A DNA stretch of 18,688 nucleotides, taken from NCBI GenBank assembly GCA_039810005.1, contig JBDHWD010000055.1:1-18688 (forward strand), given 5' to 3'. Below are positions 1 through 7,167 of this stretch, piece by piece (the first letter of the stretch is position 1; every line of letters begins with the position of its first letter). A program made the translations under genes and the position numbers. Source of the stretch: JAMLIA01 sp039810005. Lineage in GTDB: Bacteria; Chloroflexota; Chloroflexia; Thermomicrobiales; CFX8. Below the pieces are notes generated by a model. That model saw only the letters and a list, made by a program, of their open reading frames with translations. It made no database searches and was not told the DNA's origin.

Positions 1-2
1 GG

Positions 3-806
3 CGCTGGCTGGAGGAGATGCTGGCCCTCGCCCGCGAATCCGTTCCGCGAACCGTCCCTCCGCTGCGTCTGGCGACGCTGATGCACGTGACGGCCAACCT
101 CGCCCGTGTTCAGGGTGACACTGCGCGGGCTGAGACGCTCTATCGGGAGTGCTTGACGATCCGTCGTGCTCACGACGATCGACCGGGGATCGTCGCCGCG
201 CTCCACAATATCGGCATCGTTCTGGCTGAGCGTGGCGACCACGAGGCGGCGCTCAGGTGCTATCAGGATGCGCTTCAGCTGGCTGTTGAGATTGGCGAAC
301 AGTACGGGGTCGCATTCATCCAGACGAGCATCGGCGAAACGCTGCTCGCGAGCGGTGAGATCACTGGCGCAATCGCGCACATCACGGCTGGGCTCCATGG
401 CTTCCGCGCAATCGGCCACACCTGGGGAGTGGCGCTGGCGACGACGCGCCTGGGAGACGCGACGCTGGCGCAGGGCGACCTGCTTGGTGCGGCCGAGCTT
501 CAGCGCGAGAGTCTGACGATCAGCGCCAGCCTCTCCGATCCGCGCTCGATGGTAGACGCGCTGGACGGACTCGCGCAGGCAATCGTTGGTCATGACGCGC
601 TACGAGCGGCGCGGATGATCGGTGCCGCCGAGACGCTGCGGGCGCGCTTTGATTGCCCGCGACCTCCTAATCGCCGGGACGCCCACGCGGCGACTATCGC
701 CACGCTTCAGGCGACGCTCGGCAATGCGGCCGCCGCGCTTGCGGAGGGCGGCGAATCGGCCACGGATGCCGATCTGTCGACGCTGGTTGCGGAGTTGGAG
801 GCGTGA
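3..806 (+). CDS. TPR-repeat C-terminal part of a large regulator (5' end outside window)
   Basis: The reading frame is open from base 3, so the gene starts left of the window and only its last 267 or so residues are visible. They form tandem tetratricopeptide repeats: successive helical pairs read like GDTARAETLYRECL, then ALHNIGIVLAERGDHEAALR, then IGETLLASGEITGAIAH, then LGDATLAQGDLLGAAELQ. The tail (RAARMIGAAETLR, then a Pro-rich turn and an Ala-rich helix) matches the usual end of LuxR/AfsR-like signal-transduction ATPases common in Chloroflexota and actinobacteria. In those proteins TPRs follow an NB-ARC-type ATPase and a DNA-binding or cyclase domain. Here the upstream domains are not visible, so the regulatory role is inferred from family architecture. 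The gene ends 5 nt before the convergent stop of the MprF-like gene. Another kind of TPR protein cannot be excluded. Confidence 0.75.
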   Translation, partial: RWLEEMLALARESVPRTVPPLRLATLMHVTANLARVQGDTARAETLYRECLTIRRAHDDRPGIVAALHNIGIVLAERGDHEAALRCYQDALQLAVEIGEQYGVAFIQTSIGETLLASGEITGAIAHITAGLHGFRAIGHTWGVALATTRLGDATLAQGDLLGAAELQRESLTISASLSDPRSMVDALDGLAQAIVGHDALRAARMIGAAETLRARFDCPRPPNRRDAHAATIATLQATLGNAAAALAEGGESATDADLSTLVAELEA

Positions 807-811
807 GCGCA

Positions 812-3226
812 TCAACCGGATGCGGTCGGCTCGCTTGGCGCGGGTTCGGCACGCGGCGCGGGGGTCTCGCGGGGGCGGGGGACGAGTGCGCGGAGCTCGT
901 CCAGCCCGAGATTGGGCAGGTAGGCGCGCATGATCGCGTAGCCGATCTTCGGTAGCGCGCTCGCTCCGGGATAGGCGATGTAGACCGGTTCCCAGCGCGG
1001 CGAGAACTTGCTCTTGAACTCGAACAGCGAGCGGATCGCGTAGAACGGCTCGATCAGCCCGGCCATACCGGCTACTGCGCGCTCGACTGCGCCGGCCTGG
1101 TCCCCTTCGCGCGCCACGCGGGCCAGCGGCGCGGTGGCCAGGCTGGCGAACGGCGCACCTTCGTCGCGGAAGGCGAACGCCGAGCCGATGATCAGGAACT
1201 CGATGATGCCGTTGAAGGCATCCGGCCGGCGGCGCATGATGTCGATCACCCAGCCGCCGGTGCCGTGAACCGGCAGCCAGCTCACGAAGCCGTGGACGCG
1301 CCCGTCACCATCGACCGCCGCTGCGAGGCGTACTTCATCGTCCGGAGCGCCAGACAGGCTGCCCAGCGTGAAGCCCATCTCCGGCAGCCGCTTGGCCCGT
1401 AGCCAGTCGTCCGAGATCTCGCGGAGCTCGCGCATGATGTCGGGATCCGTGTTGCCAGGGTTGATCATTCGTAGCTCGATGCCCTCCCGGCGGGCCCGGT
1501 TGAGCGCAGTGCGAGCATCCTGCCAGTGCTTGCCGCGCAGCTCCAGCGCCGGCAGGTCGATGTAGGCATCCTCGCCGGCCTGCATCATCGTCAGGCCGTT
1601 GCGAGCATATTCGTCGCGCAGCGCGGGGCCGACGCCATAGAAGCACGGCGTCCAGCCGTGGCGCCGAACCAGCTGGGTGAATTCGTGGATCGCTGCTGCA
1701 CGGCCGGCTGGCGCGCCGACCGGGTCGCCGAGGACGAGCGCGACATCGCCGATCAGCCGGTAGGCGATGTAGGCATCGCGGTGATGGTTGAGCAGGAGCG
1801 TATTGCCCGGCCAGGTCGTCATGTGGGCGACCGGCGAGCCGCCGTAACGATGGAGCAGGTCGAGCGCATCGCGCCGGTCGGTGGCCGTTTCGGTCGTCGG
1901 GTGTAGCACCGGCCGGAGCAGGGCGACGATGCAGACGACGAGCGCCGCGACCCAGATCCAGGTGATGGAGTCGAGAAACCACGCCGCCTCGAAGCTCACC
2001 CCGTTGAACTGTCCGGTCGTTTTCAGCAGCACGCGCGCCAGCACCTCGCGAGCGGCGTCCCCTGCGGTGAACGGTCGGTTCAGCTCGCCGCGCAGCAGCC
2101 AGAAGCCGAGCGCCGCGTAGAGCGGCAGCATCAGCAGGGTCAGCGCCGACGTGATCAGGCTGCGACGAACCGTTGGCAGATCCGGCCGGGCGAGGTAGTC
2201 GCCATGACGCCAGAGCAGCCAGGTCAACAGCATGACCTCGATCGTCGCCTCCTCAATGTCGAACCCCTTGATGACGTGGGAGACGGCCCCGCCGGCCAGC
2301 AGTGCCAGCGTTGCCAACCAGGCGATGCGTCGGCCCTGACGCAGGCCGCGACCGAGCAGGATCAGCCCCAGACCCGACAGCACGACGAACGTGCGCGAGC
2401 CGTGCAGAAAGGCGAACGGGACATCGTTATCCCACGACTGGACGCGAGCCGTTGCGGTCGTCGCCAGCGCAGACACGACGTTCATCAGCCCGACCAGAAT
2501 GACGAGGCCTGCCGCGATGTCGCGCGGATGTGGTCGTGGGATCCGACTAAGCTCCCGTACCGCGCAGCTTGTGATGTCGCGCTCGACCAGCAGCCAGCCA
2601 ACCCCCAGCCCGATCAGTCCGGCGATCAGGTGCTCGACGTCCCAGATGCGGTGCGTCAGCAGGAGGAAGCCGAGCAGGTACAGGCTGAGCGCGACGATGC
2701 CGCGCCAGCGCCACGGGCGTGGCAGGTACCAGGCGAGCGCCGCCAGACAGCCGAATGCGCCGGCCGAGGGCCCGACATCTCGCGCCGTCGCCAGCGATTG
2801 CCCCCAACTACTGCCGAGCGCCGCCAGCGGCCATGCGACCAGCAATGAGGCGAGCAGGTAGCCGCCGACCTGCGCGGCGAAGAACACAATCGCCGTTCGC
2901 CGCCAGCCGGCAATCAGCTCGAATGGCGCAACGCCGATCAGGACCAGGAAGGCGATCGTTGCCAGCATCCAGGGGTAGAGCGCGAAGGGGATGTTCGTGA
3001 TGAGGGTATCGATCCGGCCTGCCCTCAGCGCGTCGAGGCCGTAGCCGACCCTGCCCAGCAGGGCTTCGTCGGTGATGCTGCGCGTCAGCGAGCCGCCGGT
3101 TGCGTTCGCCACGAGCATCGTCGCCAGCAGGCCGGTGGTAAACGGCAGCCGCCAGCCGCGGGCTCGCCCGGTTTCCCTCACCCAGGCTGCCCCGGCGACG
3201 ACGGAGTGTTTCGCCTGTCGCATCAT
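812..3226 (-). CDS. mprF: MprF-like phosphatidylglycerol aminoacyltransferase with rhomboid-like N-terminal domain
   Basis: This 804-residue protein has a multi-spanning membrane half (about 30-440) and a soluble C-terminal half (about 450-785). The C-terminal half carries LPG_synthase_C (DUF2156) signatures, including GEDAYIDLPA near 551 and GKHWQDARTALNRARREG near 565-582. Such domains transfer an amino acid from aminoacyl-tRNA to phosphatidylglycerol, lowering envelope negative charge and giving resistance to cationic peptides. The membrane half is unusual: residues 150-159 read DVGPSAGAFG and residues 196-210 contain DVEHLIAGLIGLGVG. This resembles the Ser (S154) and His (H199) helices of rhomboid proteases, 45 residues apart. 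The ATG overlaps the stop of the upstream esterase (ATGA at 3226-3223), so the two are translationally coupled. The aminoacyl-PG assignment is family knowledge; the amino acid and the activity of the rhomboid-like part are unknown. Confidence 0.82.
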   Translation of the reverse strand: MMRQAKHSVVAGAAWVRETGRARGWRLPFTTGLLATMLVANATGGSLTRSITDEALLGRVGYGLDALRAGRIDTLITNIPFALYPWMLATIAFLVLIGVAPFELIAGWRRTAIVFFAAQVGGYLLASLLVAWPLAALGSSWGQSLATARDVGPSAGAFGCLAALAWYLPRPWRWRGIVALSLYLLGFLLLTHRIWDVEHLIAGLIGLGVGWLLVERDITSCAVRELSRIPRPHPRDIAAGLVILVGLMNVVSALATTATARVQSWDNDVPFAFLHGSRTFVVLSGLGLILLGRGLRQGRRIAWLATLALLAGGAVSHVIKGFDIEEATIEVMLLTWLLWRHGDYLARPDLPTVRRSLITSALTLLMLPLYAALGFWLLRGELNRPFTAGDAAREVLARVLLKTTGQFNGVSFEAAWFLDSITWIWVAALVVCIVALLRPVLHPTTETATDRRDALDLLHRYGGSPVAHMTTWPGNTLLLNHHRDAYIAYRLIGDVALVLGDPVGAPAGRAAAIHEFTQLVRRHGWTPCFYGVGPALRDEYARNGLTMMQAGEDAYIDLPALELRGKHWQDARTALNRARREGIELRMINPGNTDPDIMRELREISDDWLRAKRLPEMGFTLGSLSGAPDDEVRLAAAVDGDGRVHGFVSWLPVHGTGGWVIDIMRRRPDAFNGIIEFLIIGSAFAFRDEGAPFASLATAPLARVAREGDQAGAVERAVAGMAGLIEPFYAIRSLFEFKSKFSPRWEPVYIAYPGASALPKIGYAIMRAYLPNLGLDELRALVPRPRETPAPRAEPAPSEPTASG

Positions 3227-4359
3227 GTCGCGCCTCTCCCGTCGTCGCGCGGCTGTCCGGTTGTGGATGCTGCGCCGTTGCTGGTGGCTGGGAAGTGCTG
3301 GTTGGCGTACTCGAGGGCGTCGAGGAGGTGCGCCTTCCAGAAGTCCCAGGAGTGCCCGCCGGGAGCGAACTGCGTCTGGTGATCAATCCCGACGGCAGTG
3401 AGCTTCGCATCGAACGCCTTCGTGTCGGCGACGCCCTGCCCTTCGTCCAGCCCTTCGATGATGTCTATGTGCAGTGGCTCGGAGAGCGAGTGGACGTAGA
3501 GCGCGGGGCTGTTGGCGTTCCGCTCCTCGTCGCTGCCCCAGATATTGCGCTTGTCGTACGTGTTTTCGGCGTTGAAGTAACCGGAGAGCGAGAAGACGAC
3601 GCCGAACTTGTCCGGGTGGTGCAGGGCGATATTGATCGCGCCGTAGCCGCCGGACGAGTTCCCGCCGATGCCCCGCGCGTCTGGTCGGGCGAGCGTGCGG
3701 TACTGGCGGTCGATCGCCGGGATCAGGTCGTTGACGATCGCGTCCTCGACGCGCTCACCAGTGACGGGCGAGTTGCCCCACTGGGTGTCGTGGTGCGGGT
3801 CGCCGAGCGAACCGTCCGGCATGACGATAATCAGCGGCCGAATGGTACTGCTGCGGATCAGCGCGTCGGCTGTCTGGTTCGCCGATGCGCCGTCGATCCA
3901 GTCGCTGTCGCCGCCCGGCGAGCCGTGGAGCAGGTAGACGACCGGGTAGCGGGTGTGGGCGAAGCGCGGGTCGTCGTAGCCGGGCGGCAGGTAGATCCTG
4001 ATGTCCAGGCGCTTGCCGAGGGTCGGACTCTCGATGCTCTCCTGATGGACCGCGCCGTTGCCAAGCGACATCATGTCGACCCGGCTGGGTGGTGCGGCGG
4101 TGGCAGACGGCGCGGCGGCCACCCCGGTGTCCGTCGGTGTGGCACTCGTTGGTGGAGTGGTGGTAAGCGTCGCCAGCAGCGCCTTCTCGTGAGAACGGTT
4201 CCAGTCGGGCAGATGTCGATAGTGGATGTAGCGGTCCCAGCCCTGACTATAGCCCCACGCGCCGAGTGCCACACTGGCGACCGACAGGACGCCGAGCGCG
4301 ATTGCGGCTCGTCGGAGCCAGCGCTGGCGGCGGCTGCGTGTGTCCGGCTGTGTAATCAT
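3223..4359 (-). CDS. Membrane-anchored alpha/beta-hydrolase esterase (esterase D / antigen 85-like fold)
   Basis: 378 residues from the chosen ATG at 4359, which has GGAGG nine nt upstream. An open frame continues to 4590 but its translation looks non-coding. The N-terminus has Arg-rich residues 8-17, then a hydrophobic segment (about 18-36) that acts as signal anchor. A Thr/Ala/Pro-rich linker follows (about 61-95), then a PF00756-type hydrolase. Visible elements are YPVVYLLHGSPGG (138-150), the nucleophile elbow GGNSSGGYGA with Ser235, a probable acid Asp near 305, and the His336 loop GGHSWDFWK. The enzyme should act outside the membrane on an ester or acyl substrate. Its ATGA coupling to mprF recalls operons in which a periplasmic hydrolase removes the amino acid from aminoacyl-PG (PA0919 beside PA0920 in Pseudomonas; AcvB/AtvA beside LpiA in rhizobia). 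That substrate is inference; a generic carboxylesterase or mycolyltransferase-like enzyme remains possible. Confidence 0.85.
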   Translation of the reverse strand: MITQPDTRSRRQRWLRRAAIALGVLSVASVALGAWGYSQGWDRYIHYRHLPDWNRSHEKALLATLTTTPPTSATPTDTGVAAAPSATAAPPSRVDMMSLGNGAVHQESIESPTLGKRLDIRIYLPPGYDDPRFAHTRYPVVYLLHGSPGGDSDWIDGASANQTADALIRSSTIRPLIIVMPDGSLGDPHHDTQWGNSPVTGERVEDAIVNDLIPAIDRQYRTLARPDARGIGGNSSGGYGAINIALHHPDKFGVVFSLSGYFNAENTYDKRNIWGSDEERNANSPALYVHSLSEPLHIDIIEGLDEGQGVADTKAFDAKLTAVGIDHQTQFAPGGHSWDFWKAHLLDALEYANQHFPATSNGAASTTGQPRDDGRGAT

Positions 4360-4465
4360 CGCGGCGAGCCTCCGTGTCCGAGTGCCACAGGCACTGCTCG
4401 AACGTCGGAATCGCGCATTCTGGGCAGCGCCGGAACTGGCGCTCCACCCCGACCCCGGCTTCCAT
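4247..4465 (-). CDS. Candidate small C2HC zinc-finger-like protein overlapping the esterase start
   Basis: This 72-codon ORF starts at ATG 4465 with GGGAG eight nt upstream. Residues 14-28 contain CPECAIPTFEQCLWH, a C-x2-C-x7-C-x2-H pattern that could bind zinc. The first ~37 codons have high GC at third positions, as in neighbouring genes. The last ~37 codons run out of frame through the esterase N-terminus and look like a shadow (RNRARRPVGRQCGTRRVGL). It could be a real short gene with a long overlap, a gene whose original 3' end was lost, or chance. It is not a family I can name. Confidence 0.35.
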   Translation of the reverse strand: MEAGVGVERQFRRCPECAIPTFEQCLWHSDTEARRDDYTAGHTQPPPALAPTSRNRARRPVGRQCGTRRVGL

Positions 4466-4472
4466 AAGCCCC

Positions 4473-4488
4473 GCTCCCAACCGGGAGC
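4473..4488 (-). promoter_or_regulatory. Hairpin covering the SD of the small C2HC ORF
   Basis: On the minus strand GCTCCC and GGGAGC flank the 4-nt loop GGTT, a perfect 6-bp stem. The 3' arm holds the GGGAG ribosome binding site of the ORF starting at 4465, so folding would hide that site. There is no U-tract, so it does not look like an intrinsic terminator. A regulatory role is inference. Confidence 0.35.
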
Positions 4489-4507
4489 ACAGCCACCGTG
4501 CGCCAAT

Positions 4508-4551
4508 GACCTGAAGTGAGCTTGAAGCCGACCTGAAATCGGGCTGAAGAT
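4508..4551. promoter_or_regulatory. Four tandem 11-bp TGAA units, probable OmpR/PhoB-family operator
   Basis: Four consecutive 11-mers read GACCTGAAGTG, AGCTTGAAGCC, GACCTGAAATC and GGGCTGAAGAT, with TGAA cores at 4512, 4523, 4534 and 4545. Direct repeats spaced exactly one helical turn are the usual binding geometry of winged-helix response regulators such as PhoB/PhoP. The array sits in the divergent region, 75 nt before the P-type ATPase start and 148 nt before the esterase start. A possible -10 TACACT lies at 4586-4591 for the ATPase, with no good -35, as expected for an activated promoter. The spacing is seen directly; the regulator is inferred. Confidence 0.55.
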
Positions 4552-4626
4552 GGCGTTGTCGGCAGAGACACAAGTCAATGCGGGGTACACTCAAGGGGTA
4601 GATTTGGTCGCGCCGGAGGATAGAAC

Positions 4627-7140
4627 TTGGCTTCGCAGACAATCCCGGCTGCCTCGGCTGATTTCGATACTCGGCAGCACCTCATTGGCTTGAACGATGC
4701 CGAGGTTGAGGCGCGCCGCACCCGTGGCGAGGTCAACGTCGTCGAGTCGCAGTCGAGCCGTTCCTATCGCCGTATCCTCTTTGAAAACGCGATCACTTTC
4801 GTCAACGTCCTGCTGTACGTCATCGTCGGCTTCCTGCTGGCGCTTGGCCTCTACGGCGACGCGTTCATGACGGCGATTCTCGTTGTGGCCAACGTGGTAA
4901 TCGGGACCATCCAGGAGGCGCGGGCCAAGCGCAAGCTGGACCAGATCGCGTTATTGACGCGGCCGGTTGCGACAGTGTTGCGCAATGGCGAGCAACAGGA
5001 AATCGAGCCGGGCGACATCGTCGTCGATGATCTGCTCGTGCTCGGCCAGGGCGATCAGGTGCTGGTCGATGGCTCCGTCCTGCGCTCGACCTCATTGCAT
5101 GTCGATGAGTCGTTGCTGACCGGCGAATCCGACCTCGTGGCGAAAAAGGTCGGTGATCCGGTCTACTCCGGCAGCTTCTGCATGACTGGCAGTGGCATCT
5201 ATCGCGCCGAGAAGGTCGGCGCGAGCAGCATGGCTCACGCGATCACCGAGCAGGCGCGCGCCTATCGCTCCGTCAAGACACCCCTGCAGCATGAGGTGAC
5301 GCTGGCCGTGCGGATCATGCTGGTGCTGATGCTGCTGCTCGGCGTGCAGGTCGCCGATACGTTCCGCCATATCTACACCAATGTGCCGATGACGGAGTCG
5401 GTCCGTGCAGCGGCGGTCATCGTCGCGCTTGTCCCGCAGGGGCTGATCTTCATGGTGACGGTCACCTACGCGATGGCAGCCGTACGGATGTCCGGCAAGG
5501 GCGCACTGATTCAGCGCATGAACGCCGTCGAATCGACCAGCCAGGTGGGTGTGCTCTGCCTCGACAAGACCGGCACGCTGACGACGAACGAGCTGCAGGT
5601 TCGCGAGCTGGTGCCGATCGGCATGGACGAAGCGACGCTGCGGGCTGCGCTGGGCGATTTCGCCGCCAGCGCCTCGTCTGGCAACCGCACAAGCACCGCG
5701 ATCCAGACGGCCTGCCCGAGCTCTGGACGGCCCGTGCAGGTCGAGGTGCCGTTCTCGTCGAAGACGAAGTGGAGCGCGGTCGCGTTCGACGACAGCGCCT
5801 GGGTGCTCGGCGCGCCAGAGGTGCTGCTGCCAGCGCTCGACGATGAGTCGGACATTGCGCCGCGTGTTGAGGAGTGGGCCGCTCAGGGTTATCGCGTGCT
5901 GCTTTTTGCGCGGGCGGGTGATGACAGTGAATTGGCACGAGGCAGCGATCGGCAGGAGTTGCCGGAGAGCCTGACCGCGGCCGGACTGATCTGCATCAGC
6001 GACGAGCTGCGGCCCGAGGCGCAAGATACGATCGCCCGTTTCGCCGAGGAAGGCATCGCGCTGAAGATCATCTCCGGGGACAATCCCGACACGGTCGCGG
6101 CGCTGGCGAAGCAGGCCGGCATGCCGGGCGATTTGGCGCTCGTCTCCGGCATGGAGCTGGATGACATATCGGACGCTGACTTCGGCGACGTAGTCGAGCG
6201 CACAACAGTGTTCGGACGCATCTCGCCGGAGCAGAAGCAGAGGATTATCCGCGAGCTGCGGAAGCGCGGGCACTACGTCGCGATGATCGGCGATGGCGTC
6301 AACGATGTGCTGGCGCTGAAGCAGGCGAACCTGGCCATCTCGGTCCGCAGCGGTAGTCAGGTGGCGCGGAGCGTCGCCGATGTCGTCCTGCTGGAGGACT
6401 CATTCGCCGCGCTGCCGGAGGCCTTCCGCGAAGGACAACGGATCCTCAAGGGTATGCAGGACATCATCCGGCTGTTCCTGGTGCGGGCGCTCTATACGTC
6501 GCTGATGATCTTTGGTGCCACCCGTCTGGGCCTGGAGTTCCCGACCACACCGAAGCAGAGCGGACTGGTGGCACTCGTGACGGTCGGCGTGCCTGTCCTC
6601 TTCCTGGCGATCTGGGCGCGGCCGGGCGCAACGCCGCGCCGCCTGATCCCATCCGCCGGATACTTTGTCGTGCCGGCGGCCGTGAGCATCGCGATCGCCG
6701 GACTGGCAATCTACGCTGCCGTGCTCTCGCTGGGCGGGACGCTTGAAGAGGCGCGCACGGCGATCACGGTCGTTTCGATCGTCTGCGGACTGACGCTCCT
6801 GCCGTTCCTGTCGCCACCGACGGAAGCGTGGGTTGGTGGAGATGAGCTGACCGGCGACTGGCGACCGACGTTGATGGCAGGCGCTCTGCTGGTGCTGTTC
6901 GTAGTCGGGCTGAACGTCCGTATGGCGCGGGATTTCTACGAGATCACCAGTCTGCCGCTTTCTGCCTACCTCATCATTGGGTTCGTCGTGGTCGGCTGGG
7001 CGTCGATGCTGCGGCTGTTCTGGCGGCTGCAGCTTCTGCAGCGGCTGGTCGCGGCCATCCGCCTCCGGTGGCGCGCAATGCGCATCTGGTTTCGGCGGTT
7101 TCGGAGGCACGATCCAGCCATCGAGGCGGCGTCTGACTGA
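4627..7140 (+). CDS. Cation-translocating P-type ATPase, CtpE-like
   Basis: 837 residues from a TTG start at 4627, chosen because GGAGGA lies six nt upstream and the protein begins just before the cation-ATPase N-terminal motif GLNDAEVEARRTRGEVN. Hallmarks in order are the actuator TGES (165-168), a fourth-helix PQGL motif (270-273) where PEGL is usual, and the phosphorylated Asp313 in DKTGTLT. A KWSAVAF nucleotide-binding segment, GDGVND (555-560) and about six C-terminal transmembrane helices follow. The segment FPTTPKQSGLVALVTVGVPVLFLA resembles mycobacterial CtpE, a calcium-transporting family, so a Ca2+ or similar cation substrate is likely but unproven. There are no N-terminal Cys-x2-Cys metal-binding domains, arguing against a copper or zinc exporter. 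The ABC exporter begins 27 nt after the stop and is probably co-transcribed. The phased array upstream may control it. Confidence 0.9.
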   Translation: MASQTIPAASADFDTRQHLIGLNDAEVEARRTRGEVNVVESQSSRSYRRILFENAITFVNVLLYVIVGFLLALGLYGDAFMTAILVVANVVIGTIQEARAKRKLDQIALLTRPVATVLRNGEQQEIEPGDIVVDDLLVLGQGDQVLVDGSVLRSTSLHVDESLLTGESDLVAKKVGDPVYSGSFCMTGSGIYRAEKVGASSMAHAITEQARAYRSVKTPLQHEVTLAVRIMLVLMLLLGVQVADTFRHIYTNVPMTESVRAAAVIVALVPQGLIFMVTVTYAMAAVRMSGKGALIQRMNAVESTSQVGVLCLDKTGTLTTNELQVRELVPIGMDEATLRAALGDFAASASSGNRTSTAIQTACPSSGRPVQVEVPFSSKTKWSAVAFDDSAWVLGAPEVLLPALDDESDIAPRVEEWAAQGYRVLLFARAGDDSELARGSDRQELPESLTAAGLICISDELRPEAQDTIARFAEEGIALKIISGDNPDTVAALAKQAGMPGDLALVSGMELDDISDADFGDVVERTTVFGRISPEQKQRIIRELRKRGHYVAMIGDGVNDVLALKQANLAISVRSGSQVARSVADVVLLEDSFAALPEAFREGQRILKGMQDIIRLFLVRALYTSLMIFGATRLGLEFPTTPKQSGLVALVTVGVPVLFLAIWARPGATPRRLIPSAGYFVVPAAVSIAIAGLAIYAAVLSLGGTLEEARTAITVVSIVCGLTLLPFLSPPTEAWVGGDELTGDWRPTLMAGALLVLFVVGLNVRMARDFYEITSLPLSAYLIIGFVVVGWASMLRLFWRLQLLQRLVAAIRLRWRAMRIWFRRFRRHDPAIEAASD

Positions 7141-7167
7141 GTAGAGCATCGTCGGAGGAGGAGTTGA

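Noticed and set aside
3295..4467. 390-codon plus-strand frame opposite the esterase
   Set aside because: Val/Arg/Glu-rich composition without motifs or SD. The minus strand has a full hydrolase with catalytic residues.
4360..4590. Esterase N-terminal extension to 4590
   Set aside because: The added 77 residues lack coding character and would cross the operator-like array. ATG 4359 has a good SD and begins a normal signal anchor.
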